In this document: piece by piece, positions 39,843 to 48,211 of the stretch
Layout: every line of letters begins with the position of its first letter
How positions within the stretch are numbered: the stretch's first letter is position 1
Assembly: GCF_039537965.1 (NCBI RefSeq)
Contig: NZ_BAABBM010000001.1
Span: forward strand, 2,207,501 to 2,271,500
DNA: 64,000 nt
Reading direction: 5' to 3'
Source: Sphingomonas limnosediminicola
GTDB taxonomy: Bacteria; Pseudomonadota; Alphaproteobacteria; Sphingomonadales; Sphingomonadaceae
Program-made: the position numbers and the translations under genes
Notes under the pieces: generated by a model
The model's input: the letters and a program-made list of their open reading frames with translations, nothing else
Told to the model about the DNA's origin: nothing
Databases searched by the model: none

Positions 39843-40679
39843 CTATTTATCCAGAAGCCAGAGCATCGCGCCGCGCGCCGTGTGCATGCGGTTCTCTGCC
39901 TGCTTCCACACGCCTGATCGCGGCCCGTCGATCACTGGCGCCGTCACTTCCTCGCCGCGGCGCGCCGGGAGGCAGTGCAGGAACCAGGCGTCCTTTGCAC
40001 GCGCCATCAGCGCCTCGTCGACCTGATAGGGTTCGAACGCAGCCCGGCGCTCGTCGCTGTCTTCGTCGCCCATCGAGACCCATACGTCGGTGTAGATGAT
40101 ATCCGCGCCTTCGACGGCTTCAGCCGGATCGAGGACCGCGCCTTCGAGGCCATGTCCGGGCGGACTGGCGATGACGAACTCAGCGCCGGCAAGTACGCAG
40201 GCCTCGGCAAGCGAGCGCGACACATTATTGCCTTCGCCAATGAAGGCGACGCGAGCGCCTTCGATACGGCCGAGAAGCTGCTTGATGGTCAGCAGATCGG
40301 CAAGCGCCTGAAGCGGGTGGTCGGTGGCCGAAAGCATGTTGAGCACCGGCGCCGCGTTCACCGCCGCCATCTGCTCCAGCAGCGAATGGTCGAATACCCG
40401 CGCCGCGATGATCGAATGATAGCAGGCGAGCGTCCGCGTCACGTCTGCGACGCTTTCACGCATTCCGATCCCCAGCTCGTTCGGCTGCAGGTAGACGGGA
40501 TGGCCGCCAAGCTGCGCAGCCGCCAGTTCCATCGAATTGCGCGTGCGCGCGCTCGGCTTTTCGAAATAGAGCGCCACACCCTTGCCGGTGAGCGGCTGTG
40601 GCGCCGGTTTTTCCGACAGCCCAAGGATCGCTTGCAAATCGGCTGCCGTCAGGTCGCGGATCGAGAGGAGATGCCTCAC
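39843..40679 (-). CDS. argF: Ornithine carbamoyltransferase, short form
   Basis: A 278-residue transferase making citrulline from ornithine and carbamoyl phosphate. The carbamoyl-phosphate motif is KPSARTRNSME (usually STRTR), HPLQALADLLT replaces the usual HPxQ, the SMG loop is WVSMGDE, and FLHCLPARRGEEV holds the catalytic Cys. It is roughly 25 residues shorter than typical bacterial enzymes. The start is GTG, overlapping the argB stop (GTGA). Last gene of the argCJBF operon. Confidence 0.93.
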   Translation of the reverse strand: MRHLLSIRDLTAADLQAILGLSEKPAPQPLTGKGVALYFEKPSARTRNSMELAAAQLGGHPVYLQPNELGIGMRESVADVTRTLACYHSIIAARVFDHSLLEQMAAVNAAPVLNMLSATDHPLQALADLLTIKQLLGRIEGARVAFIGEGNNVSRSLAEACVLAGAEFVIASPPGHGLEGAVLDPAEAVEGADIIYTDVWVSMGDEDSDERRAAFEPYQVDEALMARAKDAWFLHCLPARRGEEVTAPVIDGPRSGVWKQAENRMHTARGAMLWLLDK

Positions 40680-41554
40680 CAGCTCTTCTCCTTGCGGACC
40701 ATCGTTCCGACACCATGATCGGTGAGCAGCTCGATAAGCAGCGAATGATGCACGCGCCCGTCGATGATGTGCGCGAAATTGACACCCTGGTCGACCGCAT
40801 CGGCGCAGGCCTTGAGCTTCGGGATCATCCCTTTGCCTACCGAAGCGGATTTCAATCGTTCGCGAAGCTCGGCGGAGGTCAGGCGCGGAATGAGCGTGCG
40901 CTCATCATTGGCCTCTTCGAGCAGGCCCGGAACCGCGGTCAGATAGACGATCTTTTCGGCATGCATCGCGACGGCGATCGCGCGTGCCGCCTCGTCTGCA
41001 TTGACGTTGTACGGCTGCCCGCTCGCGTCCGCGCCGACCGTGGAGATCACCGGGGTCAGGCCGTCGTCCAGCAGGCGATGAATTAGCTCCGCGCGCACGT
41101 CGGTGACGTTGCCAACGAAGCCGAATGCGGAGTCAGCCGGCGTGACGGTCAGCAGCCCTGCGTCCTCGCCGGACACCCCGACGGCGACCGGTTCGCTCCC
41201 CGCCTGGCTGTTGATCGTCGCGACTAGGTCGCGGTTGATCTTTCCGACCAGAACCATGCGGACGATCTCGAGCGTCTCCGCATCGGTGACGCGGAGGCCA
41301 TCGCGGAACTCCGGCTCCTTGCCGACGCGCCGAAGCATCGCGTCTACCTGCGGCCCGCCGCCGTGGACGAGTACGCAGCGTACGCCGACGCTGCGTAGCA
41401 ACAGCACGTCCTGCGCAAGCGCGAGGTCGGATTCGCGATCGATCGCCGCGCCGCCTAATTTCACCACAACGGACTTGCCGGCGAACTCGCGGATGTATGG
41501 CAAAGCCTCGACGAGGACGGTCGCGATTTCGGAAGGAAGCAGGACGATCTTCAT
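40676..41554 (-). CDS. argB: Acetylglutamate kinase
   Basis: A 292-residue amino-acid kinase that phosphorylates N-acetylglutamate. VVVKLGGAAIDRESDLALAQ and VLVHGGGPQVDAML are the nucleotide- and substrate-binding glycine-rich loops; YNVNADEAARAIAVAMHAEK and the C-terminal HIIDGRVHHSLLIELLTDHGVGTMV complete the family pattern. The N-terminal helix extension suggests the arginine-sensitive hexameric type. It overlaps argJ (ATGA) and argF (GTGA). Confidence 0.95.
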   Translation of the reverse strand: MKIVLLPSEIATVLVEALPYIREFAGKSVVVKLGGAAIDRESDLALAQDVLLLRSVGVRCVLVHGGGPQVDAMLRRVGKEPEFRDGLRVTDAETLEIVRMVLVGKINRDLVATINSQAGSEPVAVGVSGEDAGLLTVTPADSAFGFVGNVTDVRAELIHRLLDDGLTPVISTVGADASGQPYNVNADEAARAIAVAMHAEKIVYLTAVPGLLEEANDERTLIPRLTSAELRERLKSASVGKGMIPKLKACADAVDQGVNFAHIIDGRVHHSLLIELLTDHGVGTMVRKEKSW

Positions 41555-42711
41555 GACGTCTTGCTGTTTTCTTTGATGTATCCGGGGCCGAGGTCGATCC
41601 CGATCATCCGCGCCGATGCCTTGCCGGCGCCGAGGTGGACTTCGATGTCGACCTCGTCACCCATCATGTGCTGGGCAAGCGCAATGCCGTCATGCTCAAT
41701 GCCGGCACCGCCCCTCGCGACGGTGATGCCGCCGTAGGCAACACGCGATTTGGCAACATCCATGTCGACACCCGCCGAGCCGGCAGCGGCCATGAGGCGG
41801 CCCCAATAAGGGTCGCCGCCGTACCAGCTGCATTTGACGAGATTGTTCTCGACGATGTTCTTGGCCGCAATCCGGGCCTCATTGTCGTTCGCAGCGCCGG
41901 TGACGGTTAGCCGCGCGATCCGCGTCATGCCTTCGGCGTCGCGCGCCATCTGCATCGTGAGGTCGCTGCATGCGGCAAGGACGGCGTTCACGAACTCGTC
42001 CGCGTTGGCTTTCCCGCGCTTTCCCGACGCCAATAGCATCGCGGTGTCGTTGGTCGATGTCGCGCCGTCGACGTTGAGCGTGTTGAACGTCGCATCGGAC
42101 GCGGCCTTCAGCGCCTTCTGCATCAGCTCGAGCGGGACCTCGGCGTCGGTGGTCAGGAAAGCGAGCATCGTCGCCATGTTCGGTGCGATCATTCCGCAGC
42201 CCTTGGCCATGCCGCCAAGCGTGAAGGTCGAACCCTTGATCACCACCGTCTTGGGCGTGTGATCGGTAGTCAGGATGCCGCGCGCCGCATCGTCCGCGCC
42301 ATCGACCGAGAGCTTCTTCGCAAGACGCGGCGTCGCGTGCAGGATCGGCTCCATCGGCAATGGCGTGCCGATGATGCCGGTCGAGCAAACCAGCACGTGC
42401 GAGTTGGCGACCTGCAGCGCTTCGCCCGTTGCCGCCGCCATCAGTTGCGCGTCCTTGTAGCCGGGCTTGCCGGTGCCGGCGTTCGCATTGCCGGAGTTGA
42501 TGATGATCGCCGCGGCCTTGCCGCCATTCGCTCGCAGCGTCGCGCGATCGAGCTCGACCGGCGGCGCAGCGAACTTGTTCTGCGTGAAGACGGCCGCGCA
42601 GGGAACCGGCTCGTGGTCCTCGGTCGCGATCATCGCCATGTCGAAGCGGCGCTTCTTGATGCCGGCATGACAGCCCGACGCGACGAAGCCTTCGGCCGCG
42701 GTAACGCTCAT
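41551..42711 (-). CDS. argJ: Bifunctional ornithine acetyltransferase / N-acetylglutamate synthase
   Basis: A 386-residue enzyme that recycles the acetyl group from acetylornithine to glutamate, giving the cyclic arginine pathway. AAIIINSGNANAGTG, CSTGIIGTPLPM, and the self-cleavage region MAKGCGMIAPNMATMLAF (Thr of ATML as nucleophile) are visible, as is VDGATSTNDTAMLLASG. The start is set at MSVTAAEGF (42711), which overlaps the argC stop by ATGA; a longer frame upstream overlaps argC and is not real. Confidence 0.95.
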   Translation of the reverse strand: MSVTAAEGFVASGCHAGIKKRRFDMAMIATEDHEPVPCAAVFTQNKFAAPPVELDRATLRANGGKAAAIIINSGNANAGTGKPGYKDAQLMAAATGEALQVANSHVLVCSTGIIGTPLPMEPILHATPRLAKKLSVDGADDAARGILTTDHTPKTVVIKGSTFTLGGMAKGCGMIAPNMATMLAFLTTDAEVPLELMQKALKAASDATFNTLNVDGATSTNDTAMLLASGKRGKANADEFVNAVLAACSDLTMQMARDAEGMTRIARLTVTGAANDNEARIAAKNIVENNLVKCSWYGGDPYWGRLMAAAGSAGVDMDVAKSRVAYGGITVARGGAGIEHDGIALAQHMMGDEVDIEVHLGAGKASARMIGIDLGPGYIKENSKTS

Positions 42712-43715
42712 GGATAAACTCCGATGGTGGTCAGCCCGGCGCTCTCGTCGATGCCGAGCATGAGATTGGCGCACTGGATCATCTGCCCGGCTGCGCCCTT
42801 GCCGAGATTGTCGATCGCCGAGATAACGAGCAGGCGGCCCGTCCGCTCGTCGTAACGCGCGGTAAGCTGCACGCCGTTCGATCCGCTGACCCACTTGGTT
42901 GCGGGCGGTGCGTCGGTGACATGCACGAAGGGCTCATCCGCATAGGCATTGGACAACGCCTGCAGCGGGTCACAGGGACCAACCGCCGTTGCGTAGCAGG
43001 TCGCGAGAATGCCCCGCGTCATCGGCACCAGGTGCGGAGTGAAGAGCACCGTCGCGCCCAACGCCATTTCCATTTCAGCGGTGTGACGATGGTTGAGCAA
43101 TCCGTAGGCTGAGAAGCTGCCGTCGACCGTGCTGAACCCGGTCGCTTCCTTGGCCTCGCGGCCGGCGCCGCTGACGCCCGAAGCGGCATTGACGATGATG
43201 CTTGTCGGATCGACCAGGTCGGCATCCAGGAGCGGTTTCATCGGGAGGATCGCGGCGGTGGCGTAGCAGCCAGCGGCCGCGACAGCCTTCGCGCTCCGGA
43301 TCGCATCCCGGTTCAGTTCGGGGATGCCGTAGACGAAGCTGCCGAGAAGGGCGGGGGCCTCGTGCGCGTGACCGTACCAGCGCTCGTAGGTGGCGGAGTC
43401 GTCGAGGCGGAAATCCGCGCCGAGATCGACGAAGGGAATGTCCTTCTTCAAGATTGTCGCGGCGAGGCGCTGGCTGTGGCCGTGCGGAAGCGCGGCGAAG
43501 ACGAGATCGACGTCCTCGAGCGCGGCTTCTTCGAACCGTTCGATCGCGGCGCCAGGAAGAGCTCCAGCAAGATGCGGGTGGACCTTGCCAACCGGCTGGC
43601 CTGCCTTGCTGTCGCCGAACAGCCGCGTCGCGCGCAACTCGGGGTGCGCAGCGATGAGCCGCAGCAGCTCGCCGCCGACATAGCCTGAGGCTCCAAGGAT
43701 GGCCGTTCGAATCAT
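42708..43715 (-). CDS. argC: N-acetyl-gamma-glutamyl-phosphate reductase
   Basis: A 335-residue NADPH-dependent reductase. AILGASGYVGGELLRLI is the Rossmann loop, DLVFAALPHGHSQ and VDLGADFRLDD follow, and the catalytic Cys is in AAAGCYATAAILPMKPL. IVNAASGVSGAGREAK is also typical. The start MIRTAILGASG (43715) is preferred over an upstream in-frame ATG at 43754 that lies inside the operator region. First gene of the argCJBF operon, divergent from argR. Confidence 0.95.
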   Translation of the reverse strand: MIRTAILGASGYVGGELLRLIAAHPELRATRLFGDSKAGQPVGKVHPHLAGALPGAAIERFEEAALEDVDLVFAALPHGHSQRLAATILKKDIPFVDLGADFRLDDSATYERWYGHAHEAPALLGSFVYGIPELNRDAIRSAKAVAAAGCYATAAILPMKPLLDADLVDPTSIIVNAASGVSGAGREAKEATGFSTVDGSFSAYGLLNHRHTAEMEMALGATVLFTPHLVPMTRGILATCYATAVGPCDPLQALSNAYADEPFVHVTDAPPATKWVSGSNGVQLTARYDERTGRLLVISAIDNLGKGAAGQMIQCANLMLGIDESAGLTTIGVYP

Positions 43716-43737
43716 GAGGGGCGGCCCTATCGTCGCA

Positions 43738-43775
43738 TTTGCATAAATATGCAAGTTAATGCATATTCATGCGAT
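43738..43775. promoter_or_regulatory. Two tandem ARG-box-like operators between argC and argR
   Basis: TGCAT-AAAT-ATGCA (43740-43753) is a perfect palindrome, and TGCAT-ATTC-ATGCG (43760-43773) a near-perfect one. Both have the 5-4-5 spacing of the ArgR box (TGAAT-N4-ATTCA in E. coli) and their centres are 20 bp apart, close to the 21 bp of classical tandem boxes. They lie between the divergent argC and argR, so ArgR with arginine probably represses both. Assignment is by pattern only. Confidence 0.75.
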
Positions 43776-44241
43776 GGCAGATTTGAAGGAACGACGACAA
43801 AGAGCGATCGCGGCGCTGATCCGTTCCGACGCGCTTGCGAGCCAGGAGGAATTGGCCGACCGGCTCGCCGCGCAGGGTTTTGCCGTCACCCAGGCAACCA
43901 TCTCACGCGACCTCGACCAACTCGGCGCGGTCAAGGTCAGGCGCGGCGGCCAGCTCGGCTATTCGCTTCCGAGCGAAATGCGGAGCGACGCAGGGCCGCA
44001 ACTAGCGTCCGTGTTCCGCGACTGGGTCCGCTCGGTCCAACCTGCCGCGACCATGGTGGTGATCAAGACGCCGCCGGGATCGGCTCATCTGGTCGGCGTG
44101 GTCCTCGACCGCGGCGAAGAGCCGGAAGTAGTCGGCACGATTTGCGGCGACGACACGATCTTCATCGCATGCCGGTCGGAAAAGAAGGCGGAAAAGCTGG
44201 CGCGGAAGCTGAGCGAACTGCTGTCGCCCGGCCTGCAATAA
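43774..44241 (+). CDS. argR: Arginine repressor ArgR
   Basis: A 155-residue ArgR/AhrC-type repressor. The N-terminal winged helix is IAALIRSDALASQEELADRL then TQATISRDLDQLGAVKV; the C-terminal hexamerisation and arginine-binding domain has GSAHLVGVVLDRGEEPEVVGT and ICGDDTIFIACRS with the Asp pair that contacts arginine. The ATG at 43774 abuts the second operator, leaving no room for a ribosome binding site; a start at 43759 lies inside the operator. Autoregulation and leaderless or weak translation are likely (inference). Confidence 0.92.
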   Translation: MADLKERRQRAIAALIRSDALASQEELADRLAAQGFAVTQATISRDLDQLGAVKVRRGGQLGYSLPSEMRSDAGPQLASVFRDWVRSVQPAATMVVIKTPPGSAHLVGVVLDRGEEPEVVGTICGDDTIFIACRSEKKAEKLARKLSELLSPGLQ

Positions 44242-44586
44242 GCAGAGTGGTGCGCGACCCAGTCACTCGATAACCGGTCTCTTCCGAGAAACAGGGAATT
44301 TTTCGCAAATCGGCCTTCAAAACAGGACCTAGCAGCCCTCGCCGGATCGCGACGATCGCAAGATCCGCTGTTTTCCGCCGTTGGTAGTGCGCCGAGGCCA
44401 CGTTCCCTGTTACTTGCCAAAACAGGGTTCTAATTCGCCAAAACAGGCGGTTTGATAAGCGCATCAGGGCCCTCGATGCAGCAGAACAGGGGTAGAACAG
44501 ACAGCCCCAAATCGTCCCCACAATCCACAGCTTTGCAGCCTCGGGTCATAGACTTAGCGGAAGGTTGCCAGTATGTTCCGCCGCAC
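44242..44586. repeat. 345-base intergenic region with repeated AAACAGG motifs
   Basis: No gene is seen. The motif AAACAGG or close forms occurs at 44289-44296, 44319-44327, 44418-44426 and 44439-44447, with GAACAGG at 44482-44488 and an inverted copy (CCCTGTT) at 44405-44411. Spacing is irregular. The cluster sits exactly between argR, the last core gene, and a methyltransferase/DUF5681 module, so it may mark the boundary or promoter of that module. Confidence 0.5.
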
Positions 44587-45867
44587 ATGAGCCAGAGCAT
44601 CGCGAGGGACAACCCCTATGTGCGCCAGCTGGCGGTCGAGTATCGGCCGACCAGCGCGCTTAAGCCGGATCTGCGGAACGCGCGGACCCATCCCAAACGC
44701 CAGATCCAGCAGCTCGTTGAGTCGATCAGGCAGTTCGGTTTCACCAACCCAGTCCTTGTTGATGAAGCAGGGACGTTGATCGCGGGTCATGGTCGCCTTC
44801 GAGCTGCAAAAGAGCTGGGGCTGGAGACAGTACCGGTGATCCTTCTCGATGACCTCAGTGATGCTCAGAAGAAGGCGCTGCGGCTTGCGGACAACAAGAT
44901 CGCGCTCAATGCCGGCTGGGATCTCGAGATCCTCAAACTGGAGCTCGGCGACCTCAGCAGCCTGGACGTTGATTTCGACTTGGCGCTGACAGGCTTTTCG
45001 TCCGGTGAAATTGATGTTGTGCTGAAAGCCGCAAACGATCCGGACGACGAGATAATTCCGGCAGTACCTTCCGAACCCCGCACGCAGCTGGGTGACATCT
45101 GGGTCCTTGGTGAGCATCGTTTAGGCTGCGGTGACGGGCGCGACGTCGAATTCCTGCGAAATGTGGTGGGCGAGGGAGCTGCAATCGACGCTGCATTCAT
45201 GGACCCGCCATACAACGTGAAAATCAACGGCCACGCTAATGCTGCGGGCAGACACCGCGAGTTCGCGATGGCGTCGGGCGAGATGAGCACGTCGGAATTT
45301 CGAAACTTCCTTTTCGACACGCTCGGCGCCGCGGCCAAAGTCTCACGCGATGGCGCTGTCCATTTCGTGTGCATGGACTGGCGGCACATGGATGAGCTCA
45401 GCACGGCTGCTGCAGAGATTTACGGCGAACTCCTGAATGTTTGCGTGTGGAACAAGAGCAATGCCGGCATGGGTTCGCTTTATCGATCGAAGCACGAGCT
45501 AGTCTTCGTCTATCGCGTGGGCCCGGCGCCGCACTTCAATGCCGTTGAACTCGGCAAGCATGGACGAAACCGCACCAACGTCTGGGACTATGCTTCGGTC
45601 AATTCGATGGCGGGGAGCCGGCGAGAAGACCTGGCGCTTCATCCGACGGTGAAACCGGTAGGACTGGTAGCGGATGCGTTGCAGGACGTGACCAGGCGCG
45701 GCGATCTCGTCTTCGATATGTTCAGTGGGTCGGGAACAACGCTCATCGCAGCCGAGCGCACCGGCCGCAGTTTTCGGGGTTGCGATATCGATCCCGCCTA
45801 TGTGGATGTCGCCGTGGATCGCTGGGTCCAGCTCACCGGCGGCAGCCCCAAACTGGAGCGCGCATGA
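44587..45867 (+). CDS. ParB-like/DNA N6-adenine methyltransferase fusion
   Basis: A 426-residue protein. Residues about 20-110 form a ParB/Srx-like nuclease-type domain (NARTHPKRQIQQLVESIRQF, VLVDEAGTLIAGHGRLRAAK). The rest is a beta-class DNA methyltransferase: catalytic motif DPPY at about 206-209, target region, then the SAM-binding FSGSGTTLIAAERTG near 380. DPPY points to adenine or N4-cytosine methylation. No restriction endonuclease is adjacent, so this is a solitary methyltransferase as found in prophage-like modules. The start MSQSIARDNPYVRQL at 44587 is preferred to an open upstream extension. The stop overlaps the next ATG (ATGA). Confidence 0.9.
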   Translation: MSQSIARDNPYVRQLAVEYRPTSALKPDLRNARTHPKRQIQQLVESIRQFGFTNPVLVDEAGTLIAGHGRLRAAKELGLETVPVILLDDLSDAQKKALRLADNKIALNAGWDLEILKLELGDLSSLDVDFDLALTGFSSGEIDVVLKAANDPDDEIIPAVPSEPRTQLGDIWVLGEHRLGCGDGRDVEFLRNVVGEGAAIDAAFMDPPYNVKINGHANAAGRHREFAMASGEMSTSEFRNFLFDTLGAAAKVSRDGAVHFVCMDWRHMDELSTAAAEIYGELLNVCVWNKSNAGMGSLYRSKHELVFVYRVGPAPHFNAVELGKHGRNRTNVWDYASVNSMAGSRREDLALHPTVKPVGLVADALQDVTRRGDLVFDMFSGSGTTLIAAERTGRSFRGCDIDPAYVDVAVDRWVQLTGGSPKLERA

Positions 45868-46397
45868 CGGGCCGGTGGGCCAAAGGCCAGACTGGCAATC
45901 CTGCTGGACGGCCGAAGAAACGTCGCCCGCATGTCTCGGCCTTCGACATCATCTTCGACAAGAGCCTCACTTTCACACAGAATGGCGTGGAGCGCGAGTT
46001 GACCGTCGCTGAGGTCCTTGAGCTGAAGACGTACCAGGCGGCGCTCAAGGGCAGCAAAATGGCCGTACGGGCCATCCTGAAAATGATCGAGAAGCGAGAG
46101 CTTGCTCTCGCCGAACGTGCGCCGCCGCCAGCCCACAAGCCCTACAGCTTTCGCTGGGAGGAGGACCCCCGCAACGCGGATGAAGCCATGCTGCTCCTTG
46201 GCATCGCGGTACCGGATCCCAAGTGGATTGAGGAGCCCAGGGACACCGCCCGCATTAAGCTCGCAACTTGGGCTACCCAGACGGCCCTCAGTCGACCGGG
46301 ACGCCGGCATCTGGAGAAGGCGCAGATCGACGAAGTCAATCGCTGCACGCTCGATCCTGATCGATTGAAGTGGCCGAGGAATCGTCGTCATGACTGA
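45864..46397 (+). CDS. DUF5681 domain protein
   Basis: A 177-residue protein starting MTGRWAKGQTGNPAGRPKKR, the Gly/Asn/Arg-rich KGQ-GNP-GRP motif that defines DUF5681. The middle part (FDIIFDKSLTFTQNGVEREL, TVAEVLELKTYQAALKGSK) is helical, with a C-terminal region of Trp/Pro-rich sequence. The motif resembles short basic DNA- or capsid-associated tails in phage-related proteins, but the function is not known. Translationally coupled to the methyltransferase gene and overlapping the next gene by eight bases. Confidence 0.85.
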   Translation: MTGRWAKGQTGNPAGRPKKRRPHVSAFDIIFDKSLTFTQNGVERELTVAEVLELKTYQAALKGSKMAVRAILKMIEKRELALAERAPPPAHKPYSFRWEEDPRNADEAMLLLGIAVPDPKWIEEPRDTARIKLATWATQTALSRPGRRHLEKAQIDEVNRCTLDPDRLKWPRNRRHD

Positions 46398-46959
46398 GCA
46401 GTCGAGTACGGTGGAGGAAGTCGGCTATCGCAAGCCGCCGACTAAAACACGCTTCAAGAAGGGGCAGAGCGGTAATCCAAAGGGACGCCCGATGAGGACG
46501 CGCAAGGACATCCCATACGATCATCTGCTCGGGCAAATCGTTGTCGTTCGCGAGGATGGGCGAGAGCGCCGTGTGACGGCAGCGGAAGCATTTTTGCTCC
46601 ACATCACGAAGCGCGGAATGGAAGGCGACAGCGCCAGCGCTCGTGCGTCGCTTAGTGCGATCGAGGACGCTCGCTCAAGGCGACATGCATGCGATCTCCC
46701 GGATATTACCATCGTCTGGAGGTCAGTGAGTCCCGGCAGCGTCGGTTGCGCGCTTGATGCGCTTGGCATGGCGCATAAGCTGAACAGGCATTCTGAGAAT
46801 GCGAAGTACCAGTTACAGCCGTGGATTGTGCAGCTCGCCCTATCAAGGCTGGGCGACCGGCGACTGTCGATCGCCGAGCAGAATACGGTCGTCGAAGCAA
46901 CGCGAACTCCGCATAAAGTGGATTGGCCGGATTGGTGGGAAGTGCACCCGAGTAGCTAG
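46390..46959 (+). CDS. DUF5681 domain protein (second copy)
   Basis: A 189-residue protein with RFKKGQSGNPKGRPMRTRKD at residues about 21-40, then YDHLLGQIVVVREDGRERRV and AEAFLLHITKRGMEGD, which align by eye with the preceding protein. It is therefore a diverged paralogue. It overlaps the preceding gene, so methyltransferase and both DUF5681 genes form one operon. Function unknown; the context suggests a DNA-related or phage-remnant role. Confidence 0.85.
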   Translation: MTEQSSTVEEVGYRKPPTKTRFKKGQSGNPKGRPMRTRKDIPYDHLLGQIVVVREDGRERRVTAAEAFLLHITKRGMEGDSASARASLSAIEDARSRRHACDLPDITIVWRSVSPGSVGCALDALGMAHKLNRHSENAKYQLQPWIVQLALSRLGDRRLSIAEQNTVVEATRTPHKVDWPDWWEVHPSS

Positions 46960-47008
46960 CCTGCTCGTCTCGGGACATCGTCAAGGCGCAGGTTCACCCA
47001 CGATGCCA

Positions 47009-47054
47009 GTGGCAACTTTCGACCCATTCCTGCCACTAGCTTTTGACCCATGCC
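47009..47054 (+). repeat. Dispersed intergenic repeat, copy 1
   Basis: AGTGGCAACTTTCGACCC then ATTCCTGCCACT; the ends AGTGGCA/TGCCACT form a perfect 7-bp inverted repeat (47009-47038). A further half copy TTTTGACCCATGCC follows to 47054. This is the first copy in the window of a repeat that recurs to 61.7 kb. Confidence 0.75.
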
Positions 47055-47129
47055 TTACGTTTGAAGGATCCTCGTAGATCGCAGGCGGGATGCATTGACG
47101 AGGCTGCTAAGCATAATAGCTTCGCTCAC

Positions 47130-47681
47130 ATGGCCAATGCGAAACGGAAAAGGTGGATGCAGTTACTTGCAGCGATTGTCAGCGTCGACCTTGGCGTCGT
47201 TGCAGCTCTCGCCATGGGACCACTTAAGTCCACTTACCTCGCGTGGGATCGAGGCAAAACGGGCATGCCCAGAGTGCTGAACGAGACAGGGATTGCAACA
47301 AGCGATCTTCCCGCCCTGGTTGGTGCGCTCTCTCGCGGGACTGCGCCAGTGAGATGGGCAGCATTGATGTTCAATACACCTGACCGTCCGTCTGATGACG
47401 ATACGTTGGCTCTTCAGGTCTCTTCAGAGAGTGGAAAGGTGGGATTTGACTGGGTTCTCCTGGCTCCCAGAAACATTGAGGACCAAGAGAAATTCAAAGC
47501 CTTCGCCCGCTCTCAAGGGCTCGTTGCCGCGACGAAGTCAGAGAACGGAGTTTCTTATCTCCGCGTCGAGTGTCCGGATGCGGCCAAATTCGCCAAGAGC
47601 GTAGCCACGGAGATGTATCACCTCCCCGCGAGCGAGCCGCTCGCGCTTATCCACCAAGGGTTCGACTGGCCGCAAAGATAA
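47130..47681 (+). CDS. Hypothetical membrane-anchored protein
   Basis: A 183-residue protein. A basic start MANAKRKRWMQLL leads into one transmembrane helix (LAAIVSVDLGVVAALAMG), followed by a soluble domain with LSRGTAPVRWAALMFNTP, VGFDWVLLAPRNIEDQEKFKAFARSQG and the C-terminal EPLALIHQGFDWPQR. The alternating strand-helix pattern suggests a small alpha/beta domain, probably periplasmic. I do not recognise the family. Base composition is less GC-rich than the core genes, fitting the accessory setting. Flanked on both sides by copies of the dispersed repeat. Confidence 0.65.
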   Translation: MANAKRKRWMQLLAAIVSVDLGVVAALAMGPLKSTYLAWDRGKTGMPRVLNETGIATSDLPALVGALSRGTAPVRWAALMFNTPDRPSDDDTLALQVSSESGKVGFDWVLLAPRNIEDQEKFKAFARSQGLVAATKSENGVSYLRVECPDAAKFAKSVATEMYHLPASEPLALIHQGFDWPQR

Positions 47682-47689
47682 CTTCCGCC

Positions 47690-47746
47690 AATGGCGGCCT
47701 TCCACCCAAACTTGCCGCGGCGGGTTCCGACCCATTCCGGCCATTG
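47690..47746 (+). repeat. Dispersed intergenic repeat, copy 2 (double)
   Basis: AATGGCGGCCTTCCACCC, then AAACTTGCCGCGGCGGG, then TTCCGACCCATTCCGGCCATT. Two half-units face each other, joined by a CCGCGGCGG centre. It begins within ten bases of the stop codon of the preceding gene. Confidence 0.7.
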
Positions 47747-47766
47747 AAGGCGACAGTCTCAAGTCA

Positions 47767-47976
47767 TTACGGGTCTCGGCGGTGCGGCTTCCAACCTTCC
47801 ACGACGAAAATTCTACTCGTCGCAGTCCGGTGCCGAATCTCTCCGGCGGCAAGCGCCTCGGGCGACGTCTCGAATGTCTCCGCCGCTTCAAAACTCGGAA
47901 ACTCAATGTTTACGATGCGACCAATTGGCGGAGCTCCCTCGACCGATTTCGGAATGAGGTTCTGAAATGTCGGCAT
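47767..47976 (-). CDS. Short DUF1330-like protein (C-terminal half only)
   Basis: A 69-residue protein: GAPPIGRIVNIEFPSFEAAE, then FETSPEALAAGEIRHRTATS and FVVEG. This matches the second half of DUF1330 proteins (EFPSxEAAxxFxxSPEY...R...S.RxFVVEG); the first ferredoxin-like strand-helix is absent. GAGGAGGG lies five bases before the ATG at 47976, so it looks translated. It is either a compact variant or a truncated remnant. Function unknown. Confidence 0.6.
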   Translation of the reverse strand: MPTFQNLIPKSVEGAPPIGRIVNIEFPSFEAAETFETSPEALAAGEIRHRTATSRIFVVEGWKPHRRDP

Positions 47977-48211
47977 ACTGGCCCTCCTCATTGTGAGGGC
48001 CGCTTAGCAGATAAATGGTGGGCTCGCTTGCAACTGTCCGCTTTCCACGAAATGCCGTCACCTTGTGATCCGGAGCTAGGTGCACTAGGTGCTAATTCGC
48101 TACTAGTCGCAATCAGACGGTTCTCGATGCTTTGCGGCTCCTTTTCCTTCTTCTCGCCTCTCCTAGCCACTGGAGGGCCGATGAGCGGTCCACCGCAGAA
48201 GGAAACATCAA

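Noticed and set aside
41551..42894. Longer ArgJ with a 61-residue N-terminal extension
   Set aside because: The extension is antisense-free but lies over the argC coding sequence in another frame and is Arg-rich noise; MSVTAAEGF with an ATGA overlap fits the operon.
44242..44586. CRISPR array made of AAACAGG repeats
   Set aside because: The repeats are only 7-9 bases, occur in both orientations, have irregular spacing, and no cas genes are present.
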